From Vulcaniibacterium gelatinicum (GTDB lineage Bacteria; Pseudomonadota; Gammaproteobacteria; Xanthomonadales; Xanthomonadaceae), in contig NZ_VNKO01000018.1 of assembly GCF_008033445.1 (NCBI RefSeq), forward strand, positions 1-63,535: 63,535 nt of DNA. The letters are read 5' to 3'. A model generated the notes under the pieces. It did no database searches. It worked only from the letters and a program-made list of their open reading frames with translations, and had not been told where the DNA came from. This document shows positions 52,822-62,549 of this stretch, piece by piece. Each line of letters begins with the position of its first letter. Position 1 is the first letter of the stretch. The position numbers and the translations under genes were made by a program.

Positions 52822-54543
52822 TCAGTACCCGGCCGCCTGCCCGTCCTTGCGCGACTCCGACGCGCCGACGTAGCCGCCGTGCGGGTTGACCATGATCGCC
52901 TGGTAGCCGCCGTAGGGGCCGTCGGCGAAGCGCACGCTGTGGCCCTTGCGCATCAGGGCGCGGATGGTCTCGTAGGGAAAGCCGGTCTCCAGGTCCACCT
53001 CGCCGCCGTCGGCCATCGGCGTGGCCTGGCCGGCCGGCTCGGTGGAACCGTCGTGCTGGATCCGCGGCGCGTCGCCGGCCTCCTGCAGGTTCATGCCGAA
53101 GTCGATCAGGTTGAGCAGGATCTGCACATGGCCCTGCGGCTGCATCGCCCCGCCCATCACGCCGAAGGACAGCCAGGGCTTGCCGCCCTTGGTCACGAAG
53201 GCGGGGATGATGGTGTGGAACGGGCGCTTGCCCGGCGCGAAGGCATTGGGGTGGCCGGCCTTCAGCACGAACTGCTCGCCGCGGTCCTGGAAGATGAAGC
53301 CCAGCCCCGGCGGCGCCATGCCGCTGCCCATGCCGCGGTAGTTGGACTGGATCAGCGAGACCATCATGCCGTCGGCGTCGGCGGTGGTGAGGTAGATGGT
53401 GTCGCCCTCGTCGAGCTGCGGGATCACGCCCGGCTCGGCCGCGCGCATCGCCCGCTCCATCGAGATCAGCTTGCGCCGCTCGGCCGCGTATTCGTCCGAG
53501 AGCAGCTTCGCCACCGGCGTGCGGTAGAAGTCCGGATCGGCGTAGGACGCGGCGCGGTCGGCGAAGGCGAGCTTCTTGGCCTCGACGAACAGGTGCACGT
53601 GCTCGGGGCTGCCGAAGCCGTACTTCGCCAGGTCGTAGCCTTCCAGGATCTGCAGCATCTGCAGCGCGGCGATGCCCTGGCCGTTCGGCGGCAGCTCCCA
53701 CACGTCGTAACCGCGGTAGTTCACGCTCACCGGCTCGACCCACTCGCCGCGGTGCGCGGCCAGGTCCTCGTAGGACAGGAACCCGCCGTGGGCCTTGAAG
53801 TAGGCGTCGATGACGCGCGCGATCTCGCCCTTGTAGAACGCATCGCGCCCGCCGCGCGCGATCTTCTCCAGGGTGTTGGCGAGGTTGGGGTTGCGCCAGA
53901 TCTCGCCGGTGCGCGGGGCGCGGCGTGCACCGGGCGTGTCGCCGGCCACGGTGAACTGCTCGGCGAAACCCGGCCACTTCGACAGCACCGGCACCGAGCG
54001 GTCCCAGTAGTAGGCGATGGTCTCGTGCACCGGATGGCCTTCGCGCGCGTAACGGATCGCGGGGGCGAGGTTCTCGGCCATCGGCCGCTTGCCGAACCGC
54101 GCGTGCAGCGCGAACCAGGCGTCCACCGTGCCCGGCACGGTCACCGGCAGCGGGCCGTGCGCGGGCACCTCGGTCAGGCCGCGGCGCTGGAACTCGGCCA
54201 GGGTCAGCGATTTCGGCGAGCGGCCGGAGCCGTTGTAGCCGTACAGCTTGTTCGTCTTCGGATCCCACACGATCGCGAACAGGTCGCCGCCGATACCGTT
54301 GCCGGTGGGCTCCATCAGCCCGAGCGCGGCGTTGGCGGCGATCGCCGCGTCCACCGCGCTGCCGCCCCGCTGCATCACGTCGAGCGCGATCTGGGTGGCG
54401 AGCGGATGCGAGGTCGCGGCCATCGCGTGCGGGGCATAGACCTCGCTGCGGGTGGCGAAGGGGCGGCCGGTGATGCGGTCGGCGGCGGACGCGGGCGCGG
54501 CCGCGGCCAGGGTCAGGGCGAGGGCGAGCAGGCAGGCGCGCAT
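52822..54543 (-). CDS. ggt: Gamma-glutamyltransferase
   Basis: Periplasmic enzyme that transfers or hydrolyses gamma-glutamyl groups, e.g. from glutathione. The 573-residue precursor has a signal peptide (MRACLLALALTLAAAAPASA). The autocleavage/nucleophile Thr is in EGDTIYLTTADADG, which begins the small subunit. Substrate residues include GGDLFAIV, ELPPNGQGIAALQML, QSNYRGMGSG and FGVMGGAMQPQGH. It is likely processed into two chains. It starts the minus-strand run that continues to parA. Confidence 0.94.
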   Translation of the reverse strand: MRACLLALALTLAAAAPASAADRITGRPFATRSEVYAPHAMAATSHPLATQIALDVMQRGGSAVDAAIAANAALGLMEPTGNGIGGDLFAIVWDPKTNKLYGYNGSGRSPKSLTLAEFQRRGLTEVPAHGPLPVTVPGTVDAWFALHARFGKRPMAENLAPAIRYAREGHPVHETIAYYWDRSVPVLSKWPGFAEQFTVAGDTPGARRAPRTGEIWRNPNLANTLEKIARGGRDAFYKGEIARVIDAYFKAHGGFLSYEDLAAHRGEWVEPVSVNYRGYDVWELPPNGQGIAALQMLQILEGYDLAKYGFGSPEHVHLFVEAKKLAFADRAASYADPDFYRTPVAKLLSDEYAAERRKLISMERAMRAAEPGVIPQLDEGDTIYLTTADADGMMVSLIQSNYRGMGSGMAPPGLGFIFQDRGEQFVLKAGHPNAFAPGKRPFHTIIPAFVTKGGKPWLSFGVMGGAMQPQGHVQILLNLIDFGMNLQEAGDAPRIQHDGSTEPAGQATPMADGGEVDLETGFPYETIRALMRKGHSVRFADGPYGGYQAIMVNPHGGYVGASESRKDGQAAGY

Positions 54544-54725
54544 CGGACGAATTCCTCCGTGGGGGCCGGCGGATGGTAGCGCCGGCGCTGTGCAGGCTCG
54601 GTGCGGTGGCGTATGGCCGCGGCCGGGCCCGGCCGGGGCCGCTGCTACAATTTCGCCCCTTTTCTCCCGCGGATTCCGCGCCGGACACGGCCGATTCCGC
54701 CGCCTTCGCCGTCGCAGGCCCGCCC

Positions 54726-57700
54726 ATGACCACCGCCTCCGCTTCCCGCTCCCCCGCCGCCGCCGCGGTGGACCGCGACTACACCCTCGACGACAAGTAC
54801 ACCCGCCTGGAAGGCCGGATCTACCTCTCCGGCGTGCAGGCGCTGGTGCGGCTGCCGCTGATGCAGCGCGTGCGCGACCAGGCCGCCGGCCTGAACACCG
54901 CCGGCTTCGTCTCCGGCTACCGCGGCTCGCCGCTCGGCGGCTTCGACCTGGAGCTGTGGCGGGCGAAGAAGCACCTGGAGCGCGCGGGGGTGAAGTTCAC
55001 CCCGGGCCTGAACGAGGACCTGGGCGCGACCATGGTCTGGGGCACGCAGCAGATCGGGCTGTGGCCCGGCGCGAAGCACGACGGCGTGTTCGGCATGTGG
55101 TACGGCAAGGGCCCCGGCGTGGACCGCTGCGGCGACGTGTTCAAGCACGCCAACGCCGCCGGCACCTCCAGGCATGGCGGCGTGCTCGCGCTCGCCGCCG
55201 ACGACCACGCCTGCCGCAGCTCGACCCTGCCGCACGGCTCGGAGCACGAGTTCGTCAGCGCGATGATGCCGGTGCTCAATCCGGCCGGCGTGCAGGAGAT
55301 CCTCGACCTCGGCCTCATCGGCTGGGCGATGAGCCGCTTCACCGGCCGCTGGGTCGGCTTCAAGACGATCGCCGAAACCGTGGAGTCGTCGGCGTCGGTG
55401 GACGTCGATCCGCTGGCGCTGCAGATCGTGCTGCCGGAGGACTTCGAGCTGCCGCCGGGCGGGCTCAACATCCGCTGGCCGGATCCGCCGCTGGAGCAGG
55501 AGATGCGCCTGCACCAGTACGCGGTCAAGGCGGCGCAGGCGTTCGCGCGCGCCAACCGGATCGATCGCATCGTCATCGATTCGCCGAACCCGCGGCTGGG
55601 CATCATCACCACCGGCAAGAGCTACCTCGACGTGCTGCAGGCCCTGGAGTACCTCGGGCTCGACGCGCGCGCCTGCGCCGATCTCGGCATCCGCGTCTAC
55701 AAGGTGGCGATGACCTGGCCGCTGGAGCCGGTCGGTCTGCGCCGTTTCGTGCAGGGCCTGTCCGACATCGTGGTGGTGGAGGAGAAGCACGCCTTCATCG
55801 AGAGCCAGATGAAGGAGCAGATGTACAACTGGCCGGAGCGCCCGAGCATCGTCGGCAAGTACGACGAGGCCGGCGAATGGATTCTGCCGTCGACCTCGGA
55901 GCTGACGCCGGCGCGCATCGCGCGGGTGATCGCGCGCCGCATCCAGCGCTTCCACAATTCCGAGCACATCGAGAACGTGCTGCGCTGGATGGCCGAGAAG
56001 GAATCCGAGCTCGCGCTGCCGCGCGCGCAGTTCCCGCGCGTGCCGCACTACTGCTCCGGCTGCCCGCACAACACCTCGACCGTGGTGCCGGACGGCTCGC
56101 GCGCGCTCGGCGGCATCGGCTGCCATTACATGGTCACGTGGATGGACCGCAGCACCGACACCTTCACCCACATGGGCGGCGAAGGCGTCACCTGGGCGGG
56201 GCAGGCGCCGTTCACCCGGACGCCGCACGTGTTCCAGAACCTCGGCGACGGCACCTACTTCCACAGCGGCTCGCTGGCGATCCGCCAGTCGATCGCCGCC
56301 GGGGTCAACATCACCTACAAGATCCTCTACAACGACGCGGTGGCGATGACCGGCGGCCAGCCGGTGGACGGCGTGCTGAGCGTGCCGCAGATCGCCCACC
56401 AGGTGCGCGCCGAGGGCGTGCAGACGATCGTGGTGCTGTCCGACGACATCGCGAAGTGGTCGGACCCGTCGATCTTCCCGAGCGGCGTCGAATTCTTCGA
56501 CCGCAAGGAACTGGACGCCGTGCAGAAGCGCCTGCGCGAGACGCCGGGCGTGACGGTGCTGATCTACGATCAGACCTGCGCCACCGAGAAGCGTCGCCGC
56601 CGCAAGCGCGGCAAGATGCCGGATCCGAACAAGCGCGTCGTCATCAACTCGCTGGTGTGCGAGGGCTGCGGCGACTGCGGCAAGAAGTCGTTCTGCGTCT
56701 CGGTGCTGCCGAAGGAGACCGAGTTCGGCCGCAAGCGCGAGATCGACCAGTCGAACTGCAACAAGGACTTCTCCTGCGTCAACGGCTTCTGCCCGAGCTT
56801 CGTCACGGTGGAAGGCGGCCAGCTGCGCAAGCAGAAGGGTTCGAACGCGAAGGACCGGCTGGCGAACCTGCCGATGCCGCAACTGCCGGCGCTCGACCGG
56901 CCGTGGAACATCCTGATCACCGGCGTCGGCGGTACCGGCGTGGTCACCATCGGCGCGCTGCTCGGCATGGCCGGCCACCTCGAAGGCAAGGGCGCGAGCG
57001 TGCTCGACCAGACCGGGTTGGCGCAGAAGGGCGGTGCGGTCACCACTCACGTGCGGATCGCCAACACGCCGGCCGACATCCACGCCGTGCGCATCGCCGC
57101 GGGCGAAGCCGACCTCGTGCTCGGCTGCGACATGGTGGTGGTCAACGATTACTGGGCGCTGTCGAAGATCCGCGCCGACCGCACCCAGGTCGTGCTCAAC
57201 ACCTACGAGGCGATGCCGGGCACGTTCACCACCCGGCCGGACATGAAGTTCCCGGCCGCCGACATCGTCGCCGCGGTGCGCACCGCGCTCGGCGGGCGCG
57301 ATCCGCTGCAGGTCGATGCCACCCAGCTCGCCACCGCGCTGCTCGGCGATGCGATCGCCACCAACCTGTTCATGCTCGGCTACGCCTGGCAGCGCGGGCT
57401 GGTCCCGGTGACGTTCGAGGCGCTGATGCGCGCGATCGAACTCAACGGCGCGGCGGTGGAGATGAACAAGACCGCGTTCGCCTGGGGGCGCCTGGCCGCG
57501 CTCGACATGCGCGCGGTGCTCGACGCCGCCGGCATCGCGCCGAGCGCACCGAATGCCGGCAACGCGCTCGACCTGCCGGTGCTGAAGCCGGGCGAGTGGG
57601 AAGGCCACGAGTGGGGCGCGAACGTGGCGCCGAAGCCCGTGCGCGAGACCGACGAGCTGCGCCACGTGCCGTCGCACGGCGGCGGCGAAGTGGCGTTCCT

Positions 57701-58385
57701 GCCGCTCGACGACGCGCGCCTGTCGCGCTCGCTGGACGAGCTGATCGCGCGCCGCGTCGCGTTCCTCACCGACTACCAGAACGCCGCCTACGCCAAGCGC
57801 TACGCCGACCTCGTCGCCAGGGTGCGCGCGGTGGAAAGCGCCAAGGCGCCGGGCAGCACCGACCTCACCGAGGCGGTGGCGCGCTACGCGTTCAAGCTGA
57901 TGGCCTACAAGGACGAGTACGAGGTCGCGCGCCTGTACACCAGCGGCGAGTTCCAGCGCCGCCTGGCGCAGCAGTTCGAGGGCGACTTCAAACTGAAGTT
58001 CCACCTCGCCCCGCCGCTGCTGGCGAAGAAGGACGCCGAGGGCCGGCTGGTCAAGCGCGAGTACGGCCCGTGGGTGTTCACCGCGTTCAGGCTGCTGGCG
58101 AAACTGCGCCGCCTGCGCGGCACCGCGCTCGACGTGTTCGGCTACACCGAGGAGCGCCGGACCGAACGCCGCCTGATCGAGGACTACTTCGCCACCGTCG
58201 AGCGCCTGCTGGCCCGGCTGGATGCGTCCAACCTCGCCCTCGCCGCCGAGATCGCCGCCATCCCCGAGCACATCCGCGGCTACGGCCACGTCAAGGACGC
58301 CCACCTGCGCCAGGCCAAGGCCCGCGAGGCCGAACTGCTGGCGCGCTGGGAGGCGCCCGCGGCGGCGCCGGCACGGGCGGCATGA
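54726..58385 (+). CDS. Indolepyruvate ferredoxin oxidoreductase, fused alpha-beta type
   Basis: 1219-residue 2-oxoacid:ferredoxin oxidoreductase. N-terminal thiamine/pyrimidine-type domains (about 20-430; SGYRGSPLGGFDLELW) lead to the TPP-binding part HYCSGCPHNTSTVV and ALGGIGCHYM. A cysteine-rich iron-sulfur region follows (CEGCGDCGKKSFC, NCNKDFSCVNGFC). The gamma domain is ITGVGGTGVVTIGALLGM with GLAQKGGAVTTHVRI, and a long C-terminal domain ends the protein. It decarboxylates arylpyruvates from aromatic amino acids to acyl-CoA. All parts are in one chain, as in many aerobic proteobacteria. The ATG was chosen at the family N-terminus. Confidence 0.93.
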   Translation: MTTASASRSPAAAAVDRDYTLDDKYTRLEGRIYLSGVQALVRLPLMQRVRDQAAGLNTAGFVSGYRGSPLGGFDLELWRAKKHLERAGVKFTPGLNEDLGATMVWGTQQIGLWPGAKHDGVFGMWYGKGPGVDRCGDVFKHANAAGTSRHGGVLALAADDHACRSSTLPHGSEHEFVSAMMPVLNPAGVQEILDLGLIGWAMSRFTGRWVGFKTIAETVESSASVDVDPLALQIVLPEDFELPPGGLNIRWPDPPLEQEMRLHQYAVKAAQAFARANRIDRIVIDSPNPRLGIITTGKSYLDVLQALEYLGLDARACADLGIRVYKVAMTWPLEPVGLRRFVQGLSDIVVVEEKHAFIESQMKEQMYNWPERPSIVGKYDEAGEWILPSTSELTPARIARVIARRIQRFHNSEHIENVLRWMAEKESELALPRAQFPRVPHYCSGCPHNTSTVVPDGSRALGGIGCHYMVTWMDRSTDTFTHMGGEGVTWAGQAPFTRTPHVFQNLGDGTYFHSGSLAIRQSIAAGVNITYKILYNDAVAMTGGQPVDGVLSVPQIAHQVRAEGVQTIVVLSDDIAKWSDPSIFPSGVEFFDRKELDAVQKRLRETPGVTVLIYDQTCATEKRRRRKRGKMPDPNKRVVINSLVCEGCGDCGKKSFCVSVLPKETEFGRKREIDQSNCNKDFSCVNGFCPSFVTVEGGQLRKQKGSNAKDRLANLPMPQLPALDRPWNILITGVGGTGVVTIGALLGMAGHLEGKGASVLDQTGLAQKGGAVTTHVRIANTPADIHAVRIAAGEADLVLGCDMVVVNDYWALSKIRADRTQVVLNTYEAMPGTFTTRPDMKFPAADIVAAVRTALGGRDPLQVDATQLATALLGDAIATNLFMLGYAWQRGLVPVTFEALMRAIELNGAAVEMNKTAFAWGRLAALDMRAVLDAAGIAPSAPNAGNALDLPVLKPGEWEGHEWGANVAPKPVRETDELRHVPSHGGGEVAFLPLDDARLSRSLDELIARRVAFLTDYQNAAYAKRYADLVARVRAVESAKAPGSTDLTEAVARYAFKLMAYKDEYEVARLYTSGEFQRRLAQQFEGDFKLKFHLAPPLLAKKDAEGRLVKREYGPWVFTAFRLLAKLRRLRGTALDVFGYTEERRTERRLIEDYFATVERLLARLDASNLALAAEIAAIPEHIRGYGHVKDAHLRQAKAREAELLARWEAPAAAPARAA

Positions 58386-58430
58386 GGCGGATTGGGGCGG
58401 CCCGGCTGCAACGCCGGGCGCCATGGATTA

Positions 58431-58527
58431 TCTATTCACAATAGCCGGCGGGTCATTTTTCTAACACACTGTTTTGAAAAGAATCAGCGGCGCTAGCCGG
58501 CTTGATTTTCTATTCCATATCTATTCA
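58431..58527. promoter_or_regulatory. AT-rich promoter region with TCTATTC repeats upstream of yjjJ-like gene
   Basis: The octamer TCTATTC(A/C) occurs three times (58431-58438, 58509-58516, 58520-58527); the first is inside a palindrome CTATTCACAATAG (58432-58444). The stretch is much more AT-rich than its surroundings. Since the following protein has its own helix-turn-helix, these repeats could be its operator; this is inference. Confidence 0.45.
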
Positions 58528-58536
58528 AATTCGGTC

Positions 58537-59910
58537 ATGGACGACCCCCGCCTGCTCCACCTGGAAACCCTGTTGCGCCAGCGCAGCCCGCAGACGGCCG
58601 CCGCGCTGGCAGCGGCGCTGGGGGTCAGCCAGCCCACCCTGTCGCGGCTGATCGCGGCGGCCGGGGAGCGGATCGTCCGCATCGGCCGGGCCCGGGCCAG
58701 CCGCTATGCGCTGGCTCGCGCGATCGGCCGGGCCGGCACGCGCTGGCCGGTGTACCGGCTCGGCCCGGACGGCCGGTCCGAGCGTGTGGGCGAGCTGCGC
58801 GCCCTGTACGGCGAAGGCTTCCATTTCGCCCCCGAGCGCCCCCTGCCGGCCTTCCTGGCACCGCCGTTCGCCGACGGCCGTTTCCCCGGCCTGCCCTGGT
58901 TCCTGGACGACCAGCGCCCGCAGGGCTTCCTCGGCCGCGCCTTCGCCCGGCGCGTCGCCGCCGACATCGGCGCACCGACCGACCTGCTGCGCTGGCAGGC
59001 CGACGACGTCGTGCTGGCCCTGCTGCGGCACGGCAGCGACGCGCCCGGCGACCTGGTGCTCGGCGAATCCGCCCTGCAACGCGCGCTCCAGGACCGGCTC
59101 TCCCCGCCGGCGGCGATTCCAGTCGAGGCCCGGGCGCAGCACTACGCGGCGCTGGCCGAGACTGTGTTGCACGGCGAGCTGGTCGGCTCTTCAGCGGCCG
59201 GCGAGCAGCCCAAGTTCACCGCGCTGCTGCGCGTGGCCGAGGGCCACCACGCCGTGATCGTGAAGTTCAGCGAGCGCACCGACACGCCCGGCGGCCGCCG
59301 CTGGGCCGACCTGCTGGCCTGCGAGCACCTGGCCGGGGAAGCCCTGCGCGCGGCCGGCCTGCCCGCCGCCCACAGCGCGCTGCTCGACGCCGACGGTCGC
59401 CGGTTCCTGCAGTCGCTGCGCTTCGACCGCACGCCCGCGCTCGGCCGCCGCGGCCTGGTGTCGCTGGCCGCGCTGGATGCCGCCTGCCACGGCCACGGCC
59501 GGATCGAATGGTGGAAGTACGCCACGCAGCTCGAACGCGAACGCTGGCTGGCCGCCGAGGACGCGCACCGGCTGCGCGTGCTGGGGTGGTTCGGTGTCCT
59601 GATCGCCAACAGCGACATGCACCTGGGCAACGTCGCCCTGCACCTGGACGACACCCGGCCGCTGGCGCTGTGTCCGGCCTACGACATGCTCCCCATGCAC
59701 TTCCGCCCCAGTGCCGGCGGCGAGGTCGTGCCCCGCGAGTACGCCGTGGTGCTGCCCGCACCCGAGCACCGCGACGACTGGCATGCGGCGGCACGCATCG
59801 CCCACCGGTTCTGGCAGCACGCCGCCGACGCGACCATGATCTCCCCCGCGTTCCGCGCCATCGCCGCCGGCGCCGCCGCGGCACTGACCCATGCGATCGC
59901 GCGGGTCTGA
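58537..59910 (+). CDS. HipA-family kinase-like protein, YjjJ type with N-terminal helix-turn-helix
   Basis: 457 residues. The first 65 form a winged/helix-turn-helix-like region (TAAALAAALGVSQPTLSRLI), followed by a HipA kinase core: EQPKFTALL (nucleotide loop), VIVKFSE (ATP-site Lys), ANSDMHLGNVAL (catalytic Asp and metal Asn) and CPAYDMLPM (metal Asp). The single-chain HTH plus kinase layout is that of YjjJ/HipH, where DNA binding is not supplied by a separate HipB. No HipB-like gene adjoins. AT-rich repeats precede the gene. Its activity as toxin is unproven. Confidence 0.86.
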   Translation: MDDPRLLHLETLLRQRSPQTAAALAAALGVSQPTLSRLIAAAGERIVRIGRARASRYALARAIGRAGTRWPVYRLGPDGRSERVGELRALYGEGFHFAPERPLPAFLAPPFADGRFPGLPWFLDDQRPQGFLGRAFARRVAADIGAPTDLLRWQADDVVLALLRHGSDAPGDLVLGESALQRALQDRLSPPAAIPVEARAQHYAALAETVLHGELVGSSAAGEQPKFTALLRVAEGHHAVIVKFSERTDTPGGRRWADLLACEHLAGEALRAAGLPAAHSALLDADGRRFLQSLRFDRTPALGRRGLVSLAALDAACHGHGRIEWWKYATQLERERWLAAEDAHRLRVLGWFGVLIANSDMHLGNVALHLDDTRPLALCPAYDMLPMHFRPSAGGEVVPREYAVVLPAPEHRDDWHAAARIAHRFWQHAADATMISPAFRAIAAGAAAALTHAIARV

Positions 59911-59936
59911 CCCGGCCCGCCCTGCTGTGCAGGCGC

Positions 59937-60788
59937 TCAACCGAAACGCGCGAGCCAGCTCACCGGATCGAGCAGGCAATGGGCGTCGATCCGGCCGGGC
60001 AGCATGAACAGCTTCGGAGCCCTGCGGAACTCGAATACCCGGTAGAGCTGGAACTGCTCGCGACAGGCGTCCGAGCATGCCAGTTCATTGCGACTGACAT
60101 AGAACGGCGTTTCCTGCCCGAACGCGGTGGTCTTGACCTCGATATAGCGCTCGCGACCGTCCGCGTCGAACGACAGCACGTCGTAGCCGAGGCCATCGCC
60201 TCGGGTCCTCGACACATGTTCGACCCGTTCACTCAAACGTGACAGGCCGAGCGCGTGCAAGCGCCTGCTCTCGAACTCGGCCACGAACAGTTCTCCGGCC
60301 ATGCCCAGCGAACGGTTCCGTGCCTCACGCGCCAGATAATCGCGCCGGACAGGAATGGCTGCGCTGGCGTAGCGCGGTCGTGCAGGCTCCACCACCCGCA
60401 CGGCAATCGGCGGGGGCTCGACCAGGATCTCTGCCGGTTCATGCAGCAGCGGCACCGCCGCCGGCTGTTCCACGGCCGTCAATGCCGCGCGATCGAACAA
60501 CTCGTCGGCCGCCAGCCGCTCCTGCACGACCTCGAACAGCAGCTGCTGGTAATGCGGCAGCGGTTTGTAGCCGGCGATGTAAGGACACTCCAACTCCAGC
60601 AGCACCTGGCTGATGTTCTGGTGCTTGCGTTCGATCGCTCCCTCGCTGCGGCCGTCCAGCCGCGCCGCCAACGCACGCCGATGCTCGGATTTGTTGTAGC
60701 GCTGCCCGGACAGTTCGAGCGTGAGCATGTGGAAATAGTCCGCCACGCAGGCTTCGACTTCGACGCGGGACCAATCCCCTCCGGACAT
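59937..60788 (-). CDS. DUF3883 domain protein, nuclease-fold-like
   Basis: 283 residues starting behind GGAGG. The N-terminal part (about 5-95) has WSRVEVEACVADYFHMLTLE, YNKSEHRRALA and SEGAIERKHQNISQVLLE, a module common in proteins near restriction and defence genes. The C-terminal part (about 160-283) is DUF3883: AGELFVAEFESRRLHALG, GDGLGYDVLSFDADG, RYIEVKTTAFG, with the D...ExK spacing of PD-(D/E)XK nucleases. It is convergent with the HipA-like gene. A restriction-like or defence role is possible but not shown. Confidence 0.78.
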   Translation of the reverse strand: MSGGDWSRVEVEACVADYFHMLTLELSGQRYNKSEHRRALAARLDGRSEGAIERKHQNISQVLLELECPYIAGYKPLPHYQQLLFEVVQERLAADELFDRAALTAVEQPAAVPLLHEPAEILVEPPPIAVRVVEPARPRYASAAIPVRRDYLAREARNRSLGMAGELFVAEFESRRLHALGLSRLSERVEHVSRTRGDGLGYDVLSFDADGRERYIEVKTTAFGQETPFYVSRNELACSDACREQFQLYRVFEFRRAPKLFMLPGRIDAHCLLDPVSWLARFG

Positions 60789-60953
60789 GCCGCCTCCTCC
60801 CGAGCGGGCCGCGGCCTCCACGCCGGCAGCCTGCGGACTATTTACCAGGACAGCGCACAGCTCGCGCCTGCCATCCCTGTGCAGCGGATGCCTTGACGGC
60901 GCGCCCACACCGCGCCGCGCAGGCTGCGAGCGTCCGCCTCTTGGAGACTGCCC

Positions 60954-61238
60954 ATGCGCGCCCTGGCCTGCTCGTTCGTGACCGGCTGTGCCCTCGCCGC
61001 CTGTGCGCCGATGCCGCCGCCCCCGCCGGCGGTGGCGCAGTGCGACGCCTCGCGCGCCGGGTGGGCGGTGGGGCAGCGGCCGGATCCGGAGGTGGTGGAG
61101 CGGATCCGGCTCGACACCGGCAGCCGTTCCGCGCGCGTGCTGTATCCGGACACGATGGTGACGATGGAGTTCAACCCGGAGCGGGTGAACGTGCGCGTCA
61201 ACGAGCGCGGCGCGATCGTCGCCATCACCTGCGGCTGA
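60954..61238 (+). CDS. I78-family peptidase-inhibitor lipoprotein
   Basis: 94 residues with a lipobox (ALAAC) and a Pro-rich linker. The mature part CDASRAGWAVGQRPDPEVVERI, LYPDTMVTMEFNPERVNV and AIVAITCG matches the small inhibitor I78 fold of the potato-inhibitor-like type, closed by two Cys. It probably sits in the outer membrane or periplasm and inhibits serine proteases; the target is unknown. Confidence 0.88.
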   Translation: MRALACSFVTGCALAACAPMPPPPPAVAQCDASRAGWAVGQRPDPEVVERIRLDTGSRSARVLYPDTMVTMEFNPERVNVRVNERGAIVAITCG

Positions 61239-61253
61239 GCGCGGCGGGCGCGC

Positions 61254-62513
61254 TCAGGCCGGGTCGGCGGCGGGCGCGGCCGCGGGCTGCGGCAGGCGCG
61301 CGTGGCGCCAGGCCACGGCGAAGGCGAGCAGCAGCAGCGCGCCGGCGAGCAGGAACGCGATCCCGGGCAGCGGCAGCGGCGCGCGCGGGCCGATGAACCA
61401 GCCGAACGCGCCGGCGAACAGCGCCGGGGCCGCGATCCCGGCCAGCGCGGTCAGGCTCATCAGCGCGCCCTGGATCCGGCCCTGCACCTCGGCGCCCACC
61501 TGGCGCGTGATCAGGGCCTGGGTCGCCGGCGCGGCGATCGCCCACAGCGCGCTGACCGGCAGGCCGGCCAGGAACCAGGCGCCGCTCGCAGCCAGGCCGT
61601 ACACGGCGAAGCCGGCCGCGCCGCAGGCCAGACCCAGCAGCAGCGCGCGGCGCTCGCCGATGCGCCGCACCAGGCGGCCGATCAGCACCGCGTTGACCAG
61701 CACGCTGAGCACGCCGACCGCAGCCAGCACGTAGCCGACCTCCTTCTGCCCCCAGCCGTAACGCACGTCGGCGTACAGCACGAACGTGCTCGGGTAGACG
61801 TAGTGCGCCATGTTGGCCAGGAACACCACCGCGGCCAGGCCCAGCACCTGGCGCTGGTGCGCCAGCAGCCTGAGCGCGCCGAGCGGGTTGGCGTGCGCCC
61901 AGTCGAAGCGCGGCGCGCGGCGTTCGCGCGGCAGCGACTCGGGCAGCACGAACCAGCCGTACAGGAAGTTCAGCAGCGCCAGCGCCGCCGCGGCCCAGAA
62001 CGGCAGGCGCAGGTGGATCTCGCCGAGCACGCCGCCGAGCAGCGGCCCGACGATGAAGCCCAGGCCGAACGCGGCGCCGACCAGGCCGAAGCTTTTCGCC
62101 CGCTGCGCCGGATCGGTGACGTCGGCGATGTAGGCGTTGGCGGTGGTGAAGCTGGCCGAGGTCATCGCCGAGATCACCCGCCCGAGCAGCAGCCAGCCCA
62201 GCGACGGCGCCAGCGCCATCAGCACGAAGTCCAGGCCGAGCCCCAGGCACGAGAGCAGGATCACCGGACGCCGGCCGTAGCGGTCCGACAGCGCGCCCTG
62301 GATCGGCGAGCACACGAACTGGATCGCCGCGAACAGGGTGCCGAACACGCCGACCCAGTACGCTGCGCGCGAGGTGTCGCCGCCGACGAAGTCCTCGATC
62401 AGGTGCGGCAGCACCGGGATGATGACCCCGAACGCCAGCACGTCCACCAGCACGGTGACGAAGATGAAGGCGAGCGCGGCCCGGCGCGCGCCGCCGTCGG
62501 CGACGGAAATCAT
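61254..62513 (-). CDS. TetA-like MFS transporter (DHA1 family)
   Basis: 419 residues with 12 predicted membrane helices. Motif A between helices 2 and 3 is [14 protein letters not shown]; helix 1 has [13 protein letters not shown], and helix 5 ends [10 protein letters not shown] (motif C). These place it with TetA-type drug/proton antiporters. Chromosomal TetA-like proteins of this class in Xanthomonadaceae usually are not proven tetracycline pumps, so no resistance should be inferred. It is convergent with the I78 lipoprotein gene. Confidence 0.9.
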   Translation of the reverse strand: MISVADGGARRAALAFIFVTVLVDVLAFGVIIPVLPHLIEDFVGGDTSRAAYWVGVFGTLFAAIQFVCSPIQGALSDRYGRRPVILLSCLGLGLDFVLMALAPSLGWLLLGRVISAMTSASFTTANAYIADVTDPAQRAKSFGLVGAAFGLGFIVGPLLGGVLGEIHLRLPFWAAAALALLNFLYGWFVLPESLPRERRAPRFDWAHANPLGALRLLAHQRQVLGLAAVVFLANMAHYVYPSTFVLYADVRYGWGQKEVGYVLAAVGVLSVLVNAVLIGRLVRRIGERRALLLGLACGAAGFAVYGLAASGAWFLAGLPVSALWAIAAPATQALITRQVGAEVQGRIQGALMSLTALAGIAAPALFAGAFGWFIGPRAPLPLPGIAFLLAGALLLLAFAVAWRHARLPQPAAAPAADPA

Positions 62514-62549
62514 GGGGCGGAAGGGGCAGGGACGTGGGGAGGGCGCAGT

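Noticed and set aside
61254-62513. Tetracycline resistance gene
   Set aside because: Sequence shows only a TetA-like MFS fold; chromosomal members of this clade are not known resistance determinants.
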